Source of the DNA: Omphiscola glabra
Lineage: Eukaryota > Mollusca > Gastropoda > Lymnaeidae
NCBI GenBank assembly: GCA_964017045.1
Contig: OZ024795.1
Coordinates: forward strand, 28,868,366 to 28,932,365
Reading direction: 5' to 3'
DNA: 64,000 bases
The notes beneath the pieces are model-generated. The model made no database searches and was not told the origin of the DNA. It saw only the letters and a list, made by a program, of their open reading frames with translations. The position numbers and the translations under genes are program-made. Within the stretch, counting starts at the first letter, position 1, and each line of letters starts with the position of its first letter. Positions 58,720-64,000 of this stretch are shown in pieces.

Positions 58720-59645
58720 TTGGTACCCGGTTATAGACAAGCATTAGTACCCTGATATAGACAAACATTAGTAACCGAATATAGACAAATAATATTACCC
58801 GGATGTAGACAAGCATTAGTACCCTGATATAGACAAACATTAGCACCCGGATATAGACAAGCATCAGTACCCTGATATAGACAAACATTAGTACCCGGAT
58901 ATAGACAAACATTGGTACCCGGATATAGACAAACATTAGTACCCGGATAAAGACAAACAGTACCCGGATATAGACAAACATTGGTACCCGGATATAGACA
59001 AACATTAGTACCCGGATAAAGACAAACAGTACCCGGATATAGACAAACATTGGTACCCGGATATAGACAAACATTAGTACCCAGATAAAGACAAACAGTA
59101 CCCGGATATAGACAAACATTGGTACCCGGATATAGACAACATCAGTACCCGGATAAAGACAAACAGTACCCGGATATAGACAAACATTGGTACCCGGATA
59201 TAGACAAACATCAGTACCCGGATAAAGACAAACAGTACCCGGATAAAGACAAACAGTACCCGGATATAGACAAACATTGGTACCCGGATATAGACAAACA
59301 TCAGTACCCGGATATAGACAAACATTGGTACCCGGATATAGACAAACATTAATACCCAGATAAAGACAAACAGTACCCGGATATAGACAAACATTGGTAC
59401 CCGGATAAAGACAAACAGTACCCGGATATAGACAAACATTGGTACCCGGATATAGACAAACATCAGTACCCGGATAAAGACAAACAGTACCCGGATATAG
59501 ACAAACATTGGTACCCGGATATAGACAAGCATCAGTACCCTGATATAGACAAACATTAGTACCCGGATATAGACAAACATTGGTACCCGGATATAGACAA
59601 ACATTAGTACCCGGATAAAGACAAACAGTACCCGGATATACAGAC
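58720..59645. repeat. 24/21-bp minisatellite with 69-bp higher-order unit
   Basis: Basic unit tacccggatatagacaaaca ttgg (24 bp) and the shorter tacccggataaagacaaaca g (21 bp). From about 58940 the order 24+24+21 recurs as a 69-bp block. Frames of 201 and 316 codons on the minus strand are repeat translations. Confidence 0.96.
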
Positions 59646-60072
59646 AAACGTTATATGACAAGCTGGAGTCATTGAACAAGAGATGTCATTGATCTATGAG
59701 AAACGTACTGTTAGTACCAATTTTCAGTTCATTTAAAAGGTCTAATATTATGTAACTTATATGCATGCATATCAAGATACATATTGACGTCCATTAGATA
59801 ACCTTTTTCTGTCCCCTTTTCTAGACTGATGTGTACTGCATCATTTTGAGAATCGCTCGCTTTTTTCTGCGACAGAACACCCCCCCCCCGCCCCATAAAT
59901 AAAATAAAACCGAAGTTGATACTCATATTCCTGCTTTGGATTCTGCCACCAATTTTGTGCGCCCTGGGCCTTAGGTCTCGCGCCCTACCTTGAGCTATGG
60001 CAAATAAGCTGCCATCATAAAGACACATAGATCAATACTCGGCTAATTTTATAACTTTGGTCATGTCATCAG
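59646..60072. other. Intronic sequence, nothing recognised
   Basis: C run at 59879-59889. Confidence 0.4.
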
Positions 60073-60785
60073 GTGGGTATTCCTATACTGTTGTGTGTCC
60101 GATACTGTGGTGGGTGTTCCTATACTGTGGTGGGTGTTCCTATACTGTGGTGGGTGTTCCTATACTGTGGTTAGGTGTTCCTATACTGTGGTGGGTGTGC
60201 CCTATACTGTGGTGGGTGTTCCTATACTGTGGTGGGTGTTCCTATACTGTGGTGGGTGTTCCTATACTGTTGTGGGTATGCCCTATACTGTTGCGATGTT
60301 CCTGTACTTTGGTGGGTGCTCCTATACTGTGGTGGGTGCTCCTATACATGGGTGGGTGTGTCCTATACTGTGGTGGGTGTGTCCTATACTGTGGTGGGTG
60401 CTCCTATACTATGGTGGGGGCTCTTATACTGTGGTGGGTGCTCCTATACATGGGTGGGTGTGTCCTATACTGTGTTGGGAGTATTCCTATACATGGGTGG
60501 GTGTGTCCTATACTGTGGTGGGTGTGCCCTATACTGTCGTGGGTGCTCCTATACTATGGTGGGTGCTCCTATACTGTGATGGGTGCTCCTATACATGGGT
60601 GGGTGTGTCCTATACTGTGGTGGGTGTGCCCCACTCTGTGGTGGTTGTTCCTATACTGTGGTGGGTGTATTCCTATACTGTGGTGGGTGTTCCTATACTG
60701 TGGTGGGTGTGTCCTATACTGTGGTGGGTGTATTCCTATACTGTGTCGGATATTCCTATACTGTGGTGGGCGTGTCCTACACTTT
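60073..60785. repeat. 20-bp G-rich minisatellite, ~34 copies, upstream of exon 4
   Basis: tactgtggtgggtgttccta with variants gtgtgccc, gtgtgtcc and ctcctatacatggg. It ends about 230 bp before the exon 4 acceptor. The + strand, which is the transcript, is rich in ggtggg. Confidence 0.96.
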
Positions 60786-61015
60786 GTACTTAAGGGACTT
60801 AGACAACGGAAAAGAAACCTGAAAATTTTATGTTTTTTCCTCTTTCTTCTCTAAATTGAATGGCGATGTTAGATGTTCACGTTATCGCGTATGGGAAGTT
60901 GTACATTGCTTAAGACGATAACATGAAGTCATATTTGACTTTGTTGGTTGGTTTGAAAATATTAATGTTTTACTGCACTGAATTTCATTTAATGTTTCTA
61001 CTTTTGTTCTTTCAG

Positions 61016-61070
61016 TTCGATTGCATGATAGTATACAGGACGAAGGATTCCATTATCTTGTATTTGACCT
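61016..61070 (+). CDS. CaMKII kinase domain, exon 4 (55 nt)
   Basis: Completes Val (G|TT) and reads RLHDSIQDEGFHYLVFD plus two bases of Leu, equivalent to V73-L91 of human CAMK2A. This is strand beta4 to the hinge; YLVFD includes the Phe corresponding to gatekeeper F89. The acceptor is tttgttctttcag and the donor gtaagt, both strong. Length 55 nt, phase 1 in and phase 2 out, as in vertebrates. Next to human SISEEG, the loop reads SIQDEG, a conservative change. It follows the G-rich 20-bp array and precedes a short 333-bp intron. Confidence 0.97.
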
Positions 61071-61403
61071 GTAAGTAATTTTTTGACTGCTTCATTAGCA
61101 ATATCCTACACTTTGCATTATATAGCAATCGTTTGTGTGAAAGGACAAAAACAACACATTGCTGGATGTCAATTATAGATAAATTTTTTTGTAGTCAAAA
61201 TGAACCGCACCGAGGAAGAAAAAAAACCCAAGTAGAATCAATTTCTATAACATTACTAATTAATTGAGAACTTCAGTTTTAAAAAAAAATATTTTGGAGA
61301 AGGTGTGTTGTTTACAAAAAGTTCACTGGATCCTGTGTATATAAAAGCTTCTCAAATTGGGATATGTTTGCTTTTTTTAACGACATTTCCTCTCTATTCA
61401 CAG
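61071..61403 (+). other. Intron 4 of CaMKII (333 bp)
   Basis: gtaagt...ttcacag, phase 2, AT-rich, no repeat array or element seen. It is the only array-free intron in the window. Confidence 0.93.
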
Positions 61404-61469
61404 AGTGACGGGTGGCGAACTGTTTGAAGATATCGTAGCGCGGGAATTCTATAGTGAGGCAGACGCTAG
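61404..61469 (+). CDS. CaMKII kinase domain, exon 5 (66 nt)
   Basis: Completes Leu (CT|A) and reads [21 protein letters not shown], then two bases of Ser (AG|C), equivalent to L91-S113. It covers the end of the hinge, with the Glu of GGELF near the nucleotide/substrate cleft, and helix D to helix E. The sequence is almost unchanged from vertebrates (Tyr to Phe in REFYSEAD). Acceptor ctctctattcacag; donor gtaggt. Size and phases match the vertebrate exon. Confidence 0.97.
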
Positions 61470-61715
61470 GTAGGTTTTTAAAACAGTCATGTTTGGATGA
61501 GAAGATTAAGGACTATAAATCTAAACAGAAATTATTGATTGTCATATATTCTTAGTGAACTTAAAATGTTTTAAAAATTATAATTTAAAAAAAAAATGAA
61601 GTTTGTTGTGTACTTCAAAGGTGCTGGATTGAATTTATTTAGTAAAATACGTGGGAAGCCATTTATTAATTATTTTTGTTGGTTTAGAAATTAGTTACAT
61701 TTTAAGTTCATATCG

Positions 61716-62070
61716 TCTTAGGTTATCCGAATTGTAGTCTTCTATGACGGACTGACCATCTCTCGTATACATTATCTGAATTGTAGTCTTCTGTGACGGA
61801 ATGACCATCCCTCATATACATTATCTGTATTGTAGTCTTCTGTGACAGAATGACCATCCCTCATATACATTATCTGTATTGTAGTCTTCTATGACGGACT
61901 GACCATCTCTCATATACATTATCTGTACTCGGTACTGTAGTCTTCTATGACGGACTGACCATCTCTCATATATACATTATCTGTACTGTAGTCTTCTGTG
62001 ACTGACTGACTGCTCTCACTGACCATTATCTGAATTTGTATCTTCCAAGATAGACTGACCTCTCAGAGAC
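61716..62070. repeat. ~52-bp minisatellite, 6-7 copies, in intron 5
   Basis: ttatctgtattgtagtcttc tatgacggactgaccatctc tcatatacat, the last two units decayed. Confidence 0.93.
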
Positions 62071-62190
62071 CTTTTTACATGTAAAGACAGAATACAGTGG
62101 GATTAGAGGCTTCTATTGTGTGGTTATTAATAATTTAAAGCTACGAGAAAAACTATCAATAATCGCTCAGGGTTCTCCTCCAATATCAAC

Positions 62191-62292
62191 GCGACATCCA
62201 TCTGAGGGTGCCGACATCCATCTGAGGGTGCCGACATCCATCTGAGGGTGCCGACATCCATCTGAGGGTGCCGACATCCATCTGAGGGTGCC
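62191..62292. repeat. 20-bp minisatellite, 5 identical copies, in intron 5
   Basis: gacatccatctgagggtgcc repeated with no change. Confidence 0.96.
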
Positions 62293-62528
62293 GTGCTTTT
62301 AACTTTATCCATTAGTTTGTAATGCTTATATCGATTTGCATCCATCCACATTAAGCAACGTTGTGTAAAACCCTCTAAGAGTCGTAATGGTCATGTTCCT
62401 TTCTCTCATTCATTCCGGCACTACAGAATAGTTGTAGTATAAATGTTGATATTTTCGTTACAAGTGGCATCTGCCTGCACATGACCTAGAGTTATTTCTT
62501 CTCTGTTTACCCTCCTTGGCTTCTTTAG

Positions 62529-62601
62529 CCGTTGCATTCAACAGGTGCTTGAAGGCATCAACAGTTGCCACCAGCACAACATCATTCACAGGGACATGAA
62601 G
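62529..62601 (+). CDS. CaMKII kinase domain, exon 6 (73 nt) with catalytic HRD
   Basis: Completes Ser (AG|C), then RCIQQVLEGINSCHQHNIIH RDMK, equivalent to S113-K137. HRD supplies the catalytic base (D135) and the following Lys is kept. Three positions are unusual: Arg where CaMKII normally has His before CIQQ, Val for Ile in QQVLE, and Met for Leu in HRDMK. Acceptor ccttggcttctttag is good. The donor after ATGAAG is gtctgt, weak compared with the other three. Length 73 nt and phase 2-to-0 equal vertebrate exon 6, so I keep this boundary. The next exon (PENLL...DFG) is not in the window. Confidence 0.94.
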
Positions 62602-64000
62602 GTCTGTACCTGGCTTTGGCCTCAAGGTCGTCTGCCATTCTTACATCACCGCGTCGCTGTATCATTACACCCCACCCCCCAAACCACCATCTTATCCTGG
62701 CATTCCCGCTCTTTGTGCTCTTGTTTTAGCAGCCATTAATCCAGCCACTGATATCTATAGTACTGATCACTGTCTGTCAGCGTTTAATGTTGCCTTGCCA
62801 TGTTCGGCTCGCTGCTCCAGTCTGTGTACCCACATTGGTTGATAACAAGAGTAACACTGAGACATCCACACTGGTTCCTAAAAAAAGTTTTAAAGCAATC
62901 ATCTGAAAATTTCGAACACTTTTTCAGTCGTAAATTTAAAAAAAAATGAATCAAAATATCATTGGCTCGTTAAATTGTTTTACTCTTTGCTCCCCTCAAT
63001 TTAAAATTTCCATTAAATGCATTCAGTTGCGCCATTTGTCATAAAATGTTTAGTTGGGTGAACTTGATGTATACCGCTGTGCTGACCTTTACATTCATTT
63101 ACTGGAGAGTAAAATATCATTAACCACAGAAGAGAAGAGCGCGTTTCAATTAATGAAAACAGTTACTTCAAGCATTTCCCAATATCTCCGTTTCTCTTGA
63201 CCAGCCTCTGATTACACCCATTCCATTGTTTTTGTTTTTAGATGCCATTTATTTTTTTAAGTGGTCCTTTTGTTCACATGTTTTTAAAACTGAAGAGTTC
63301 ACATTCGCTGTAATCACAAAACATGCGTTAAATTTCCGTTTAAGGCAAAACATTTCCCTGTTTTACATTTGGGTCCATGTGCTCCTCTCTTCTTTTTAAA
63401 TTTTAAAAGCAATTGTTAAATGCAGTGAAATTCCCCCGACCTCGCGACTTCTACAGCTGACCTGCCCTCCTCTTTTAGATGGATGCACTCGCCTTGATGA
63501 AGTGCAATTCTAGCCCCCCCCCCCACACACACACACTCCCTACCCCCGCCAACTTTTTAACGTGCAAATTATAGCCTTGCCCCGCCCCAACTTTTTAACG
63601 TGCAAAGTACACAAAAAGTGCTTAAAGAAAAGCTACACCGCCAGCCATTGTGGATGTCTCACCATAATGTAACGTGTAAACGCCACTCAGAATGCCATAA
63701 TACAATTAGTTTGGCTTCTGCATGCCTCTAATACCAAACGTCCAGGTGTTTTCCGCTCTAGCTTGAATCAATGTTTTGCCTACTCAAACGTGAATGAGAT
63801 ACATAATCATTATAATGCTACTAAATTGCCCATCCTTATCGATGGTCGCCGCTGCAACCAGTGAGTGGTTCATGGGATGCATTGCTCGCCATACACCTAT
63901 ACGTGACTCGCATCCCTGTCATTATCCATAGGACTTGTGCCGGCACAGCAACAACAAAAAATGATAAAAAAAATTTTGTTTGTGCCGGTACAACAATAAC
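62602..64000 (+). other. Start of intron 6 of CaMKII
   Basis: Begins gtctgtacc. I looked for the PENLLLAS exon to the window end and did not see it. The segment is AT-rich with a C/(ac) tract (63515-63536), a duplicated ccaactttttaacgtgcaaa word (63550-63606), and aacaacaa/aataaaaaaaatt near the end with gtgccggcacagcaacaaca / gtgccggtacaacaataac (63940-64000) as a short imperfect duplication. Confidence 0.7.

Larger units (their letters stand above)
61470..62528 (+). other. Intron 5 of CaMKII (1059 bp)
   Basis: gtaggt...cttctttag, phase 2. About 45% of it is two tandem arrays (61716-62070 and 62191-62292). Confidence 0.93.

Noticed and set aside
58697..59679. Minus-strand open frames of 316 and 201 codons (CLYPGTNV repeats)
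   Set aside because: Unit lengths of 24 and 21 bp are multiples of three, so frames stay open by construction; no conserved domain.
60057..60854. Plus-strand frames of 265 and 232 codons rich in Cys, Gly, Trp and Tyr
   Set aside because: Translation of the 20-bp minisatellite; two frames are equally open.
62545..62739. Reading exon 6 through its donor as a longer exon ending at 62739
   Set aside because: The sequence after ATGAAG loses CaMKII similarity at once (expected PENLL), and the 73-nt length matches the conserved exon, so splicing at 62601 is preferred despite the weak gtctgt donor.

Overview
The window is animal genomic DNA. Four short exons on the + strand, each with GT-AG splice signals, encode one continuous piece of the kinase domain of calcium/calmodulin-dependent protein kinase II (CaMKII). 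The exon lengths (60, 55, 66 and 73 nt) and split-codon phases match vertebrate CAMK2 coding exons 3-6. The rest is intron. The protein sequence, the dispersed elements and the very high minisatellite load suggest a lophotrochozoan, most likely a gastropod mollusc. That taxonomic call is inference.  Layout. Bases 1-18175 are the 3' part of the intron before exon 3; I did not find the exon carrying the ATP-binding glycine loop and lysine. Exon 3 is at 18176-18235. A 42.8-kb intron follows (18236-61015). Exons 4, 5 and 6 are clustered at 61016-61070, 61404-61469 and 62529-62601. The exon with the DFG motif lies beyond 64000. No other conserved protein-coding gene, tRNA, rRNA or CRISPR locus could be supported on either strand.  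The introns hold three kinds of material. (1) About sixty tandem-repeat arrays with units of roughly 9-83 bp, together around a quarter of the window by hand tally. They include a 980-bp array of three interchangeable 9-mers, a 925-bp array with a 69-bp higher-order unit, seven nearly identical 75-bp copies and seven nearly identical 44-bp copies. (2) DNA transposons: four short hAT elements whose ends resemble the horizontally transferred SPIN family, each flanked by 8-bp duplications of the form NNNTANNN; at least two other hAT-type MITEs; and a 652-bp pogo/Tigger-like element with TA duplications. (3) Three non-LTR retrotransposon fragments of one broad family ending in a C-terminal zinc-finger-like motif. 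One of them (54622-56420) is little decayed and has the inverted-5'-half structure expected from twin priming.  I see no novel multi-gene system. The most informative items are the SPIN-like hAT copies, the twin-primed LINE, the organised minisatellite arrays inside a neuronal kinase gene, and the unusual residues and weak donor of exon 6. Most long open frames are translations of tandem repeats and were not called as genes.
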